NCBI GenBank assembly: GCA_964482235.1 | Contig: CAYZWU010000010.1 | Coordinates: 62,001-126,000 of the forward strand | Direction of reading: 5' to 3' | Length of the DNA: 64,000 nt | Source of the DNA: CAYZWU01 sp964482235 | Lineage (GTDB): Bacteria; Planctomycetota; B15-G4; CAYZWU01 | In this document: piece after piece, positions 10,031 to 18,039 of the stretch | Position numbering within the stretch: position 1 is the stretch's first letter | Layout: each line of letters begins with the position of its first letter | The notes under the pieces: generated by a model | What the model was told of the DNA's origin: nothing | Seen by the model: only the letters and a program-made list of their open reading frames with translations | The model's database searches: none | Position numbers and translations under genes: made by a program

Positions 10031-11512
10031 TTACAGACGATCACCATATTCCTTGATCGCAACAGCAAATGCAGCGTCAAGCCAGCGACCAAACGCGTCC
10101 TGAATTTCTACTTTCGACGTTTGGTATGTGAAGACGAAAGGCTCGAGAGAGCATAAAAAGAAATCCTGTCTCACGGATTTCCGATCTTCGGATTCCTCAA
10201 AGGACTCTAGTTGAGCGAACGCGGTAGCTTCCATGATGCCTGTTAACTCGCGTCCTACATGGTGAAAGGAAACCACGATCACAAGACGTTCTCTTTCGAC
10301 ACGAATGGACGACTTCATAAAATAGTGGGCCTCGTCGAAGTTCGCGAATTTGTCCGCCTCGCTAGCAGACTTCACGACCTCGTGTTTATACCAATGGGCA
10401 TTGTGTCGATCCGGCCCACCATCAGTTAAGTGGGTCACCGGTTTACCGACCGTCGAAAGTGGCTGACCCAACTGATTCAGGGTCTGTTCGAGCGCTTCTC
10501 GTGTGCGATCCCGCAGTGCGACGGCCACATCGTTGACCTTTCTGAGTTCTGTCTTTTTCGCTTGACGTCGCTTCCCAAACTTCGCTACAAGGCTCTCGAT
10601 CACGACTTGCGTAATCGTCCGCTCATGAGCCATCTCTGAGTCCGCATCAACACTGAGAGCCTGTAGGATGGCCGTTCGCTCTAGGCGAGCGAAGAGCGAC
10701 GCGAGAGGCACCAGGTCACCGCGGTCGGCAGACTCAAGACTCGTGACGTACTCCACGCGAAGATCCCGATCAATGATGAGTGGCAACAGTTCCGCGCGTA
10801 ATAGAACTAATGTTGTCAATGCACGAGCCACGCGCCCATTCCCATCCTGGTAGGGGTGAATCTGGGTGAAGCGATGGTGGAGCCACGCGGCTACGATTAC
10901 TGGATCCTCGTTAGAGTATTCTGCCAACCAGGTCAGGAGGTTCTCCATCTCTGAATCAACATGAACAGGCGGAGCGTACTCGTGGATCGAGCCATCAGGA
11001 CGCTTGGGGTTGTTGGGGTGCTCCTTGAATCGGCCCTTGACTAAGGAAATCTCCAGCTGATTCCCAAACTGGTCGATGGCCGTCGTCGTGTCCTGATGTT
11101 GCGTGAGAATCACATGCAATTCGTTAATTAAACCCTTTGTTAGCTCGCGATCCTTCCCCACGCAGTCCATCACCAGCTGGACCGCTGCTTCCTGATCTCG
11201 CAGGATATCGATCAGGTGCGACGGCTCAATGTCCGTGCTCGAACGCGAAACAAGATCTTCTACGAATCCATGAGCGACCAAGGCCTCCGTTGTGCCTCGA
11301 TCTATATCGTAGAGGCGCTCAAGGATCCCCGTCTCTACGCTGAACCGGCGAAGAAGCCGCTCAGTGTAACGTTTAAGGCTTGCCTCGCTGGACGTCAGCA
11401 TGCGCTGCTTGGATGCTCTCCAGCTCTCATATAGAGGATGGATAGCAGCAAGGTCTATTGTCCTATCGGGATCGCTTAGGGGCTTTATGGACTTCCACTT
11501 ATAGTCACTCAT
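10031..11512 (-). CDS. Fic-domain AMPylation enzyme
   Basis: 493 residues. The catalytic Fic motif HPYQDGNGRVAR is complete at residues 219-230 (consensus HxFx[D/E]GNGRxxR, Phe replaced by Tyr). An N-terminal helical part (~25-110) holds FSVETGILERLYDIDRGT; I see no clear (S/T)xxxE(G/N) inhibitory helix, so self-inhibition may be absent or different. The C-terminal ~230 residues are an extension I do not recognise. Fic proteins transfer AMP, or other phosphate groups, to Ser/Thr/Tyr of targets. It sits in a tight operon with a nuclease-like gene upstream (13-nt gap) and a HIT gene downstream. Confidence 0.9.
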   Translation of the reverse strand: MSDYKWKSIKPLSDPDRTIDLAAIHPLYESWRASKQRMLTSSEASLKRYTERLLRRFSVETGILERLYDIDRGTTEALVAHGFVEDLVSRSSTDIEPSHLIDILRDQEAAVQLVMDCVGKDRELTKGLINELHVILTQHQDTTTAIDQFGNQLEISLVKGRFKEHPNNPKRPDGSIHEYAPPVHVDSEMENLLTWLAEYSNEDPVIVAAWLHHRFTQIHPYQDGNGRVARALTTLVLLRAELLPLIIDRDLRVEYVTSLESADRGDLVPLASLFARLERTAILQALSVDADSEMAHERTITQVVIESLVAKFGKRRQAKKTELRKVNDVAVALRDRTREALEQTLNQLGQPLSTVGKPVTHLTDGGPDRHNAHWYKHEVVKSASEADKFANFDEAHYFMKSSIRVERERLVIVVSFHHVGRELTGIMEATAFAQLESFEESEDRKSVRQDFFLCSLEPFVFTYQTSKVEIQDAFGRWLDAAFAVAIKEYGDRL

Positions 11513-11525
11513 TTACGCGGCTCCT

Positions 11526-12104
11526 CTAACGCGATTGCTGTTTTTTCGTCCGCCCAACGTCCTGCGCTTCAGCTGCGGCGCGAAGCGCTGTCAGCTGCAA
11601 GTGTTCGGCCTGCCGCGCAATCTGCTCCAATCGCTCCCGGCTGAACTTCCAAGATGCTGGAATCGTGTCTGTTGTTCCTGCCGCCTGAGCGCGGGAGGTC
11701 CATACATGATTCTCGTAGAGAATCGTGTCACCCCGTCCGGCCGCCGCCGATTTCAGCCATGTCGCAATCTCGCGTGGCAATGCCAAGTACATGCGTGGCA
11801 ACGTATCCAGCGGCACGTCCTTGAACTGGACCAGGCAAAACACGGTCTTCTGCGAATGCCTCTCCAGCCACGCATCTGCGGCTGCCTGATAGTCCGCCTG
11901 CTTGATGAACGACTGCGTGAGGCCCCAGCCGCCATCCTGACTACCCTTCACCGATACTTTCAACATGTGATCGCCGTCGACTGCGACGAGGTCGTACTCC
12001 GGCTGGTTAGCCCCGTACTGAACCGAGACGTCCCATCCGCAGCGCGCAAACTGCGCTGCGGCGAACGCTTCTGCAGCCGTAGCGACCTGCCAGGGCGTCT
12101 TCAT
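11526..12104 (-). CDS. PD-(D/E)XK-like nuclease-fold protein
   Basis: 192 residues, RBS AGGAG 7 nt upstream. Residues 8-55 read as a helix with E12, a strand with D38 (PEYDLVAVDG), and a strand with K53 (MLKVSVKGSQ). That is the E...D...xxK arrangement of small PD-(D/E)XK nucleases such as the PDDEXK_5/DUF4365-like groups. The usual E/QxK is SxK here, so activity is uncertain. It opens the operon with Fic and HIT. A 21-bp dyad lies 74-94 nt upstream of the start. Confidence 0.6.
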   Translation of the reverse strand: MKTPWQVATAAEAFAAAQFARCGWDVSVQYGANQPEYDLVAVDGDHMLKVSVKGSQDGGWGLTQSFIKQADYQAAADAWLERHSQKTVFCLVQFKDVPLDTLPRMYLALPREIATWLKSAAAGRGDTILYENHVWTSRAQAAGTTDTIPASWKFSRERLEQIARQAEHLQLTALRAAAEAQDVGRTKKQQSR

Positions 12105-12177
12105 GCACTCTCCTGCTCTCCGGCCGAGCCGAACTAGAATTCGACGGACCTGGATAAATCCGATTGTTCATGTTATG

Positions 12178-12198
12178 CGGTCAGAGTTAGACTGACCG
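12178..12198. promoter_or_regulatory. Candidate operator, CGGTCAG-N7-CTGACCG
   Basis: Perfect 7-bp inverted repeat with a 7-nt centre (AGTTAGA), 74-94 nt upstream of the first cassette gene. Spacing of the half-sites fits a dimeric HTH repressor. No regulator gene is adjacent, so the binder is unknown. Confidence 0.45.
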
Positions 12199-12356
12199 GC
12201 GGATTGTTTTACCTTGGCCCAACTCCTCTCCTGAAAAGGACTGCGTCCGATACTCCATCCCGGGAGCTGCTATTCGACAGGTCTGTTAAACAAGTTTCTG
12301 CGGGGGAAATCAAGAGTGCTCGACATGGACGTTTCTCGAGAGTCTCCCGGGTTCCT

Positions 12357-12523
12357 CTAGCAGGCCGTTGAAAAAGTGCTTCGCGATCGAAAGCGAGAGA
12401 TTTTGTGTTGGATCAAGGCGCCAAACCGCAGGCGAATCAGTGGATTCGCTGAGGATTTGGCAACGCAGAGCCGGCGCAAAAGATCCGTTTTCGGCTCGAA
12501 TGAATTTTTCAACGGTCTGCTAG
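12357..12523. mobile_element. MITE-like element, copy A (167 bp, 19-bp TIRs)
   Basis: The ends CTAGCAGGCCGTTGAAAAA (12357-12375) and TTTTTCAACGGTCTGCTAG (12505-12523) are inverted repeats with one mismatch. The interior contains nested palindromes, for example GCGAATC-CACT-GATTCGC read on the minus strand, and no gene. An inverted, closely similar copy is at 25378-25536. Size, terminal inverted repeats and lack of coding capacity fit a non-autonomous transposon. CTAG at both ends may be target-site sequence. Confidence 0.82.
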
Positions 12524-12680
12524 GATGAAATTCGGGGATCGTGTGAGTGACGGTATGAAATGGCTTCTTCCTGCCAGCTGCCAGGCGTCGCAGCTCCTCT
12601 TTCGACCCAGCTATTCTTCTCCGTCCACGCGGTTTTCCACGTGCCGGCGTCGGTGCTGGTTCGCAACCGATGCCACCAGA

Positions 12681-13259
12681 TCACGATGACGGTTTATCGA
12701 AGCAGTTCTTACCGTATGATCCCTCTTCCGTCTCCGTCGAGACCTTGTCAACTTCTCTCAGATCATCGATGCGCAGGATGACGACGTCTCCGACCTTTTC
12801 CGTGGAGATTTCGACGCATACTTTCTTGACCTTGCTGCTGGCTTGGATGTCCGGATAGGCCTTGACCTTCACGATCGGTTTTCCCGTCTCGAATGTTTTC
12901 TGGATGGAGTTTCGTATCGTACAGCTCTGGCAATGAATATCATTGCCGCAGCCGGCCGGTGTCTTCGAGTGGGAGCATTCGATCGCCACTCCGCCCCTTT
13001 TTCCCTCGATATCTGCCAGGGACTTCTGAAGAAGAGCGCAGGCCTGGCTGTTTGCCGTACGCACCCTCACGTCGGGATCGAAGACAATTACCGGTACGCT
13101 GAGGGTGTCCAGGAGGGCACGAAGATCCAGACCCAGTTCGTCGCACAGGTATTCTTCCGCACAGGATTCGCAAAAGGTGTGGGTGATGACATCGTTTTCG
13201 GCTGCTTTCGAGGGAGTCGGCGACATCTCCGTGCCGCATCGACAGCAGATCAATCTCAT
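12681..13259 (-). CDS. Cys-rich PAS-domain protein
   Basis: 192 residues. The N-terminal zinc-ribbon-like part has CCRCGTEM and, 20 residues on, FCESCAEEYLC. The PAS domain starts at LLDTLSVPVIVFDPDVRVRTAN (~49) and contains a Cys-rich insertion with CSHSKTPAGCGNDIHCQSC, reminiscent of PAS proteins with GCGxxxxCxxCxIR. The C-terminus ends in a strand (KVGDVVILRIDDL). No output domain, so it probably works as a sensing partner. It is last in an operon with an ECF sigma factor and a degenerate kinase. The cysteines may bind metal or an Fe-S cluster (inference). Confidence 0.7.
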   Translation of the reverse strand: MRLICCRCGTEMSPTPSKAAENDVITHTFCESCAEEYLCDELGLDLRALLDTLSVPVIVFDPDVRVRTANSQACALLQKSLADIEGKRGGVAIECSHSKTPAGCGNDIHCQSCTIRNSIQKTFETGKPIVKVKAYPDIQASSKVKKVCVEISTEKVGDVVILRIDDLREVDKVSTETEEGSYGKNCFDKPSS

Positions 13260-13322
13260 CTCAGATCTCCGTCCGGCTTGATCTCGATTCTATTCGGGGT
13301 GAGCGGGGATTTCCAGTCCTGA

Positions 13323-13880
13323 CTACTCGAGCTCCTTCTTCAGCCAGGCCTTGGCCATTTTCCAGTCGTACTTGACGGTCCGGGGTGAAAGGCCGATCAC
13401 GCAGGCCGTCTCGTCCACCGTCAATCCTGCGAAGAACCTGAGCTCGACGATCTGGGCGAGGTTGGAATCCAGCTTGGCGAGCTTCTCGATCGCCTGGTCG
13501 AGCTCGATCGGATCGATCGCCGAATCGGTCCAGAACTCGTCCGCCATCTCGATGAGCTCCCTGCGGCGGCCGCCTCCTCCCTTCAGGGAATTCTTCTTGC
13601 GGGCATGATCGATCAGGACGCGTCTCATGGCCGTGGCCGCGAGACGCATGTAGTGGGTCTTGTTGTTCAGCGGGTCGTTCTTCATGCCGCTCAGCCGGAG
13701 GTAGGCCTCGTGAACGAGGGCCGTGGTCTGCAGCGTGTGGCCCGCTCGCTCGTCGCGCATGAAATACGATGCCAGGGCGTGCAGCTCGTCGTAGATGAGC
13801 GGAAGCAGCTTTTCCTCCGCTTCGATCTTGCCTGAATTCAGATCTTCCAGGAGCTGGGTGATCTCTTTCTTGGAAGGCAA
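13323..13880 (-). CDS. ECF-type RNA polymerase sigma factor (PF07638-like)
   Basis: 185 residues. The start is a TTG at 13880 with AGAGG 9 nt upstream; no in-frame ATG precedes the conserved region. Region 2 resembles LIYDELHALASYFMRDERAGHTLQTTALVHEAYLRL, the hallmark of the ECF subfamily abundant in Planctomycetes and Acidobacteria. Region 4 is IVELRFFAGLTVDETACVIGLSPRTVKYDWKMAKAWL. Its regulators may be the kinase-like protein upstream and the PAS protein downstream, since no classical anti-sigma factor is adjacent. Confidence 0.92.
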   Translation of the reverse strand: MPSKKEITQLLEDLNSGKIEAEEKLLPLIYDELHALASYFMRDERAGHTLQTTALVHEAYLRLSGMKNDPLNNKTHYMRLAATAMRRVLIDHARKKNSLKGGGGRRRELIEMADEFWTDSAIDPIELDQAIEKLAKLDSNLAQIVELRFFAGLTVDETACVIGLSPRTVKYDWKMAKAWLKKELE

Positions 13881-13983
13881 CTCGAAGAACCTCTATTCGA
13901 TAAAAGGAAGATTCGAGGCGTTCCGAACCCCGCTGTTCGTCGCATCATCATCATAACCGATCCGCGGCCGGAGAAAAAGCCGC

Positions 13984-14697
13984 TCAATCGCCCGGCTTCG
14001 TCCTCGGCAGTTCGACGGTGAAACGTGTGATCCTGTCGCCGGGTGTGGAGATATCCAGTCCGCCGCCGAGGCTGTGGATGATCTTGTTCGCTACGAACAC
14101 GGCCAGGTGGCTCCGGTCCGATCCGTCCGGTTCGTAGTACGGTTCGAGGGCTCGATCGATCGTCTCCTGCGTCAGCTCGATGCCGGTGCCGGTCACGTCG
14201 AAGACAACCCGGCGATCCTCGAGGCGCGATGACAGGACCACCGATGCCGTTTCCTTGTCGGCAACGTTGCCGAGCAGGGTGAGCAGGTATTCGGCCAGGT
14301 TCAGTAGCAGGGAGCGGACGGCGAGCTCCCAGCTCTCGAAGGTTCCGGTATCCGACTCCGCGCGCAGCGATATCTGAAGGTCTGCCGCGTGCCCCTCGAG
14401 CGTCGAATGCACCGCATCGAGGACCTCCTCGAGATCGACCGGTTCCCAGCTGACCTCGCGATCCTTCACGAAGTAGAGGAGGTGCGACACCGTCCTGTTG
14501 ATGCGGGCGAGGTTCCGCTTCGCCATGCCGAAACCGCTGTCGATCCTGGTCTGGTCGCCCTTCTTCAGACCCGAGCTCGCAATGTACATGCCTCCGTCGA
14601 TTCCGCTCAGAAGGCCCTTGAGGTCGTGGGCCAGGGAGCCGACGAGCTCCCCGATCGAGCCGATCACGGCATCGGGATCGTCAATCCTGCTGATCAT
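13984..14697 (-). CDS. Soluble histidine-kinase-like protein, degenerate ATPase
   Basis: 237 residues from ATG 14697, preferred because AGGAAAGGA lies upstream; ATG 14745 is an alternative. It has a clear H-box (SLAHDLKGLLSGIDG, His ~24) and dimerisation helices. The GHKL ATPase is eroded: the N-box is LLLNLAEYLL without the usual Asn-Asn, G1 is DVTGTGIEL, and the GTGLGL lid is replaced by DGSDRSHLAVF. No membrane segments or sensor domain. It may act as a phosphotransfer or scaffold protein, or as an anti-sigma-like partner of the ECF factor 103 nt downstream (inference). Confidence 0.72.
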   Translation of the reverse strand: MISRIDDPDAVIGSIGELVGSLAHDLKGLLSGIDGGMYIASSGLKKGDQTRIDSGFGMAKRNLARINRTVSHLLYFVKDREVSWEPVDLEEVLDAVHSTLEGHAADLQISLRAESDTGTFESWELAVRSLLLNLAEYLLTLLGNVADKETASVVLSSRLEDRRVVFDVTGTGIELTQETIDRALEPYYEPDGSDRSHLAVFVANKIIHSLGGGLDISTPGDRITRFTVELPRTKPGD

Positions 14698-14832
14698 CCG
14701 ATTTTCCTTTCCTAGCAAGATGGTATGTGTCTCTTCATTATTCATGGAATCCGGGGACAAGCAATCCGTTCCGGTTCTTCTTTTTTGAATTTTGCGAAGC
14801 CACGCAACAGCGGCTCAGCTATCCTGATCTCC

Positions 14833-15981
14833 ATGAGAACTGTGAAAGTATCCCTCGTTCGACGGAACGGTTACGGCCCCGACGAGGTGCATTCCTCGGT
14901 GATCGAGCTCCTTGCGCCCCTGGGCGGCATGACGGCTTTCGTCAAGCCGAACGACCGCGTCGTCCTCAAACCCAACATCATCATGGGCAGGGCTCCGGAA
15001 CATGCCGTCACGACCCATCCCGACCTGGTGGCAGCCGTGGCGCGCCTCGCTCTCGACTGCGGCGCCAAGGTGGCTGTGGGCGATTCCCCCGGGATCGGAA
15101 CGCTGCGCCGGGCCGGGGACAAGGCCGGAATCGGCGACGTCGTCAGGCGCCTCGGCCTCGAGTGGGTCGACTTCACACCCCGGGAGGTCTCCTTCGAGAA
15201 CGGGACGTTCCGGAAGGTCGAGCTGGCTCGCGAGCTCCTGGAGGCTGATTGCGTCATCAACCTTCCGAAGCTGAAGAATCACTGCATGATGCTCCTGACC
15301 GCAGCGGTGAAGAACATGTTCGGCGCCGTCCTGGGATTGCAGAAGTTCCAGTGGCACCTGCGGGCGGGCCGCGACAAGGATTTCTTCGGGCGGGCCCTCT
15401 ACGAGATCTGCAAGGCCGTCGGCCCCGCGCTCACGGTGGTGGATGCCGTTGTTTCCATGGACGGAGACGGTCCCACGGCGGGCAAGCCGAATCCCACCGG
15501 CTTCCTGGCAGCGGGCGTCGATCCCTCGGCCGTGGACGCCGTTCTCATGGACATCGTCGGCTGGTCGCGCCGCGACCTCTGGACGCTGCGCGCCGCCGCC
15601 GAGGCGGGAGATCTGGGCTGGGAGTCGGCCGAGACGGTGGGGGCGGCGCCGACCGATCTCAGGCCGGAGCGCTGGACCGCGCCCGCCTCGCAATCGGCCG
15701 CCCTTCCCCTGCCTCCGATCTTCATGCGGATCCCCTATTTCCAGGGCTGGCTGAGAAACCAGACAACGGCGCGGCCGCACTGCGACAGCGAGGCCTGCAC
15801 GCGATGCGGCGAGTGCGCTGCCATCTGCCCGGCGCAGGTCATGACCGTGGTCGACAGCGGCGTGGCCATCGACCACGACAGGTGCATCCTCTGCTACTGC
15901 TGCCACGAGAACTGCCGGCAGAAGGCGATCTCGCTGCGCAAGGGTTTTCTGGGAAGGCTGTTCTCCTCGAGCGGAAGCTGA
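14833..15981 (+). CDS. DUF362 protein with two C-terminal 4Fe-4S motifs
   Basis: 382 residues from ATG 14833, in the divergent intergenic space; the frame is open further upstream but without family similarity. The DUF362 domain (residues ~1-290) includes VVLKPNIIMG, GDSPG and NLPKLKNHCMMLLTAAVKNMFGAV. The C-terminus has CTRCGECAAICP and CILCYCCHENCR, a two-cluster ferredoxin pattern (the second is slightly atypical: C-x2-C-x2-C-x3-C). A cytoplasmic iron-sulfur protein of unknown reaction. Monocistronic. Confidence 0.85.
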   Translation: MRTVKVSLVRRNGYGPDEVHSSVIELLAPLGGMTAFVKPNDRVVLKPNIIMGRAPEHAVTTHPDLVAAVARLALDCGAKVAVGDSPGIGTLRRAGDKAGIGDVVRRLGLEWVDFTPREVSFENGTFRKVELARELLEADCVINLPKLKNHCMMLLTAAVKNMFGAVLGLQKFQWHLRAGRDKDFFGRALYEICKAVGPALTVVDAVVSMDGDGPTAGKPNPTGFLAAGVDPSAVDAVLMDIVGWSRRDLWTLRAAAEAGDLGWESAETVGAAPTDLRPERWTAPASQSAALPLPPIFMRIPYFQGWLRNQTTARPHCDSEACTRCGECAAICPAQVMTVVDSGVAIDHDRCILCYCCHENCRQKAISLRKGFLGRLFSSSGS

Positions 15982-16029
15982 CGCACTCCGGCTCGCCTGC
16001 GCTCAACGTTATTTTGCACCGTCAGGGTT

Positions 16030-17151
16030 TTACTCGCAGAGCCGGTCCTCGAGAGGGCTCAAGGGGGGGAGTTCGTTTTCCGGCCTGTCGAGATAGAAGT
16101 AGGCGCAGCTCGACCAGTCGTCCTCCCGTTCGAAGAGACCGTAGGGCTCGAAGCTCTCCTTGCCGGAAAAATCGAGCTCCTTGCGGCCCGGTCCGGCGGC
16201 ATGGACCGGATCCCCTTTCCTGTGGAGCAGCGGGGTGGTCCCCGGCGACCAGCAGCCGATCTGCTGGATCGTCGCACGGATCTCCTTCCGGAAGTAGACG
16301 GGATCGGGGATGTGGTAGCGGTAGAAGCAGTACTTCATCTGCTCGTGGTCCGCCACGTGGCAACCGGTGAAGAGGTTGTCGTACCGCCCCTGGCCCCACC
16401 CGGTGCCGATGTAATCCTCCGTGCCTGTGCCGCACAGCGTGGGATGGGTGGTGTCGCCGTCGAGATAGAACTTGACCTCGCCTTCGCCCCACCAGGAGGT
16501 GAAGTAGCGCTCCCTGTCCGCAGCGACACCCATGTTCACGCCGAGAAAGCGGCCCCGGCCCTCCACGCGCGGCAGGAACTCGTAGTCGCGCTGCATGGTG
16601 GTGGGATTCTCCCGGCACCAGTGGGCGTGGAAGAAGAGGGTTTCGTCATGATGCCGATCGCCCACGGTGAAGTTGACGTCGTAGAAGAAGTAGCCGAGCT
16701 GGGTGTCCGTCTCGTTGGTGACCGTGATCCGCATCCCGCTCCGGAACGGCATGGGGAGGTAGCAGCAGAAGCTCCGTCCTTCCGGACTGGCGAAGGCGGC
16801 CGATTCGAAGCGCGCCGTCCTGCCGAGGCCGGTGCCGAAGAAGTCGCCGAGAGGCACGCTCACGGCCGGCCGGCCGGCGCCGTCCCAGAAGATGTCGAGA
16901 CGCAGCCCGCGGAGCATGAGAGGAACTCTCTCGTTGATGGTGACCCAGATCCGGCGGATCATGCCGCTCGTCCCGGAGGCATGGGCCAGTACCCGCTCTT
17001 CCCCAGGCTTCAGGGGAAACCAGGCGGCGCCCTTCCGCCCGGCGTTCTCCTTTCCCGACACGCCTTTCGCCGTGTCGGGATTTTCCGGGCTGGCCCAGCG
17101 TGTCTCCACGCCCTCGGGGATCAGGTAAAACGGCTCCGTTGAAAACAGCAT
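16030..17151 (-). CDS. GH172 (DUF2961) glycoside hydrolase-family protein
   Basis: 373 residues, no signal peptide. It consists of the DUF2961 core alone: SGMIRRIWVTI, PLGDFFGTG (100-108), WWGEGEVKFYLDG (220-232) and GTGTEDYIG (241-249), the last holding the acidic residues seen in the family active site. Characterised GH172 enzymes act on difructose anhydrides and arabinofuranosides, as oligomers of two-barrel subunits. A cytoplasmic member implies action on imported sugars. It is last in a minus-strand group with the FAH-family protein (27-nt gap). A second, secreted GH172 is at 23188-25209. Confidence 0.85.
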   Translation of the reverse strand: MLFSTEPFYLIPEGVETRWASPENPDTAKGVSGKENAGRKGAAWFPLKPGEERVLAHASGTSGMIRRIWVTINERVPLMLRGLRLDIFWDGAGRPAVSVPLGDFFGTGLGRTARFESAAFASPEGRSFCCYLPMPFRSGMRITVTNETDTQLGYFFYDVNFTVGDRHHDETLFFHAHWCRENPTTMQRDYEFLPRVEGRGRFLGVNMGVAADRERYFTSWWGEGEVKFYLDGDTTHPTLCGTGTEDYIGTGWGQGRYDNLFTGCHVADHEQMKYCFYRYHIPDPVYFRKEIRATIQQIGCWSPGTTPLLHRKGDPVHAAGPGRKELDFSGKESFEPYGLFEREDDWSSCAYFYLDRPENELPPLSPLEDRLCE

Positions 17152-17178
17152 CTCTTCTCCCTTGATTTCTGCGGTTCC

Positions 17179-18039
17179 TCAGCGACCTTCCACATGATTT
17201 TCCAGCAGGCCGATGCCAGAGATCTCGACAGACACCCTGTCTCCCTCTTCCAGCCGCACCGGCGGATCCCTGTAGATCCCGACGCCGCCCGGCGTTCCCG
17301 TGGAGATCAGGTCGCCGGGATGGAGAGTCATGGTGCGGGACAGGTAGGAAACGAGGAACGGCACGGTGAAGATCAGGTTGGAGGTGTTGCTCTTCTGGCG
17401 CAACTCGCCGTTCACGCGGCATGATATATCCAGGGTGTGAGGATCGGCGATCTCGTCCCTCGTCACGATCCACGGTCCGGCGGGGGCGAAGGTGTCGTAA
17501 CCCTTGGCGCGGGTCCACTGCTTTTCCGAGTTCTGCGTGTCGCGCCCGGAGACGTCGTTGAGAATCGTGTAACCGGCCACGTGGTCGTACGCCTTGTCTT
17601 CAGGGACCTGCGATGCCTCACGTCCGATCACCACGGCCATCTCGGCCTCCGGATCGGTGAATGTCTCGAACTCGGGATCGGGCAGGCGAATCGCCTCGCC
17701 GGGGCCGATCAGGGCGGATGTCACCTTGGCGAAGACCAGCGGCTTCTTCGGGAGCGGCTTGTTCTGCTCCTCCGCGTGGTCCCTGTAGTTCAGGCCGAGG
17801 CAGAGGATCTTCGTGGGATCGACCACCGGGGGAGCGATCCGGGTGCTTTCCAGCGGGATGCACTGCGATCGGTCGACGGCGCCCGGTCCGGGCATGCTGT
17901 CGAGAAGACCGCGCTCGAGGAGCTCGCGCATCGATTGCGGGTGGCGCGGGAGCGTCTGCGTGAGGTCGAGGATAAAGGTATCGTCCACGAGGAGGCCCGG
18001 GCGTTCCTGCCCGTGGGGCCCGAAGCTGAGGAGTTTCAT
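17179..18039 (-). CDS. Fumarylacetoacetate hydrolase-family protein
   Basis: 286 residues. An N-terminal beta domain is followed by the FAH fold: KILCLGLNYRDHAEE, metal ligands in DPEAEMAVVIG and NDVSGRD, and LISTGTPGGVGIY near the C-terminus. Members are Mg/Mn-dependent C-C hydrolases, decarboxylases or dehydratases of sugar-acid and aromatic catabolism. With GH172 next door, a role in sugar-acid breakdown is plausible. RBS AGGAG; its ATG overlaps the methyltransferase stop (ATGA). Confidence 0.88.
   Translation of the reverse strand: MKLLSFGPHGQERPGLLVDDTFILDLTQTLPRHPQSMRELLERGLLDSMPGPGAVDRSQCIPLESTRIAPPVVDPTKILCLGLNYRDHAEEQNKPLPKKPLVFAKVTSALIGPGEAIRLPDPEFETFTDPEAEMAVVIGREASQVPEDKAYDHVAGYTILNDVSGRDTQNSEKQWTRAKGYDTFAPAGPWIVTRDEIADPHTLDISCRVNGELRQKSNTSNLIFTVPFLVSYLSRTMTLHPGDLISTGTPGGVGIYRDPPVRLEEGDRVSVEISGIGLLENHVEGR

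Larger units (their letters stand above)
12105..12680. other. Intergenic between the cassette and the PAS gene
   Basis: It holds a dyad at 12178-12198 and a MITE-like element at 12357-12523. I see no gene in the remaining sequence. The part near 12105-12177 is the probable promoter of the nuclease-Fic-HIT operon. Confidence 0.6.

Noticed and set aside
12105..12680. Possible CRISPR or phage attachment site beside the cassette
   Set aside because: Only one MITE copy and one dyad are present; no spaced direct repeats, no integrase and no tRNA.
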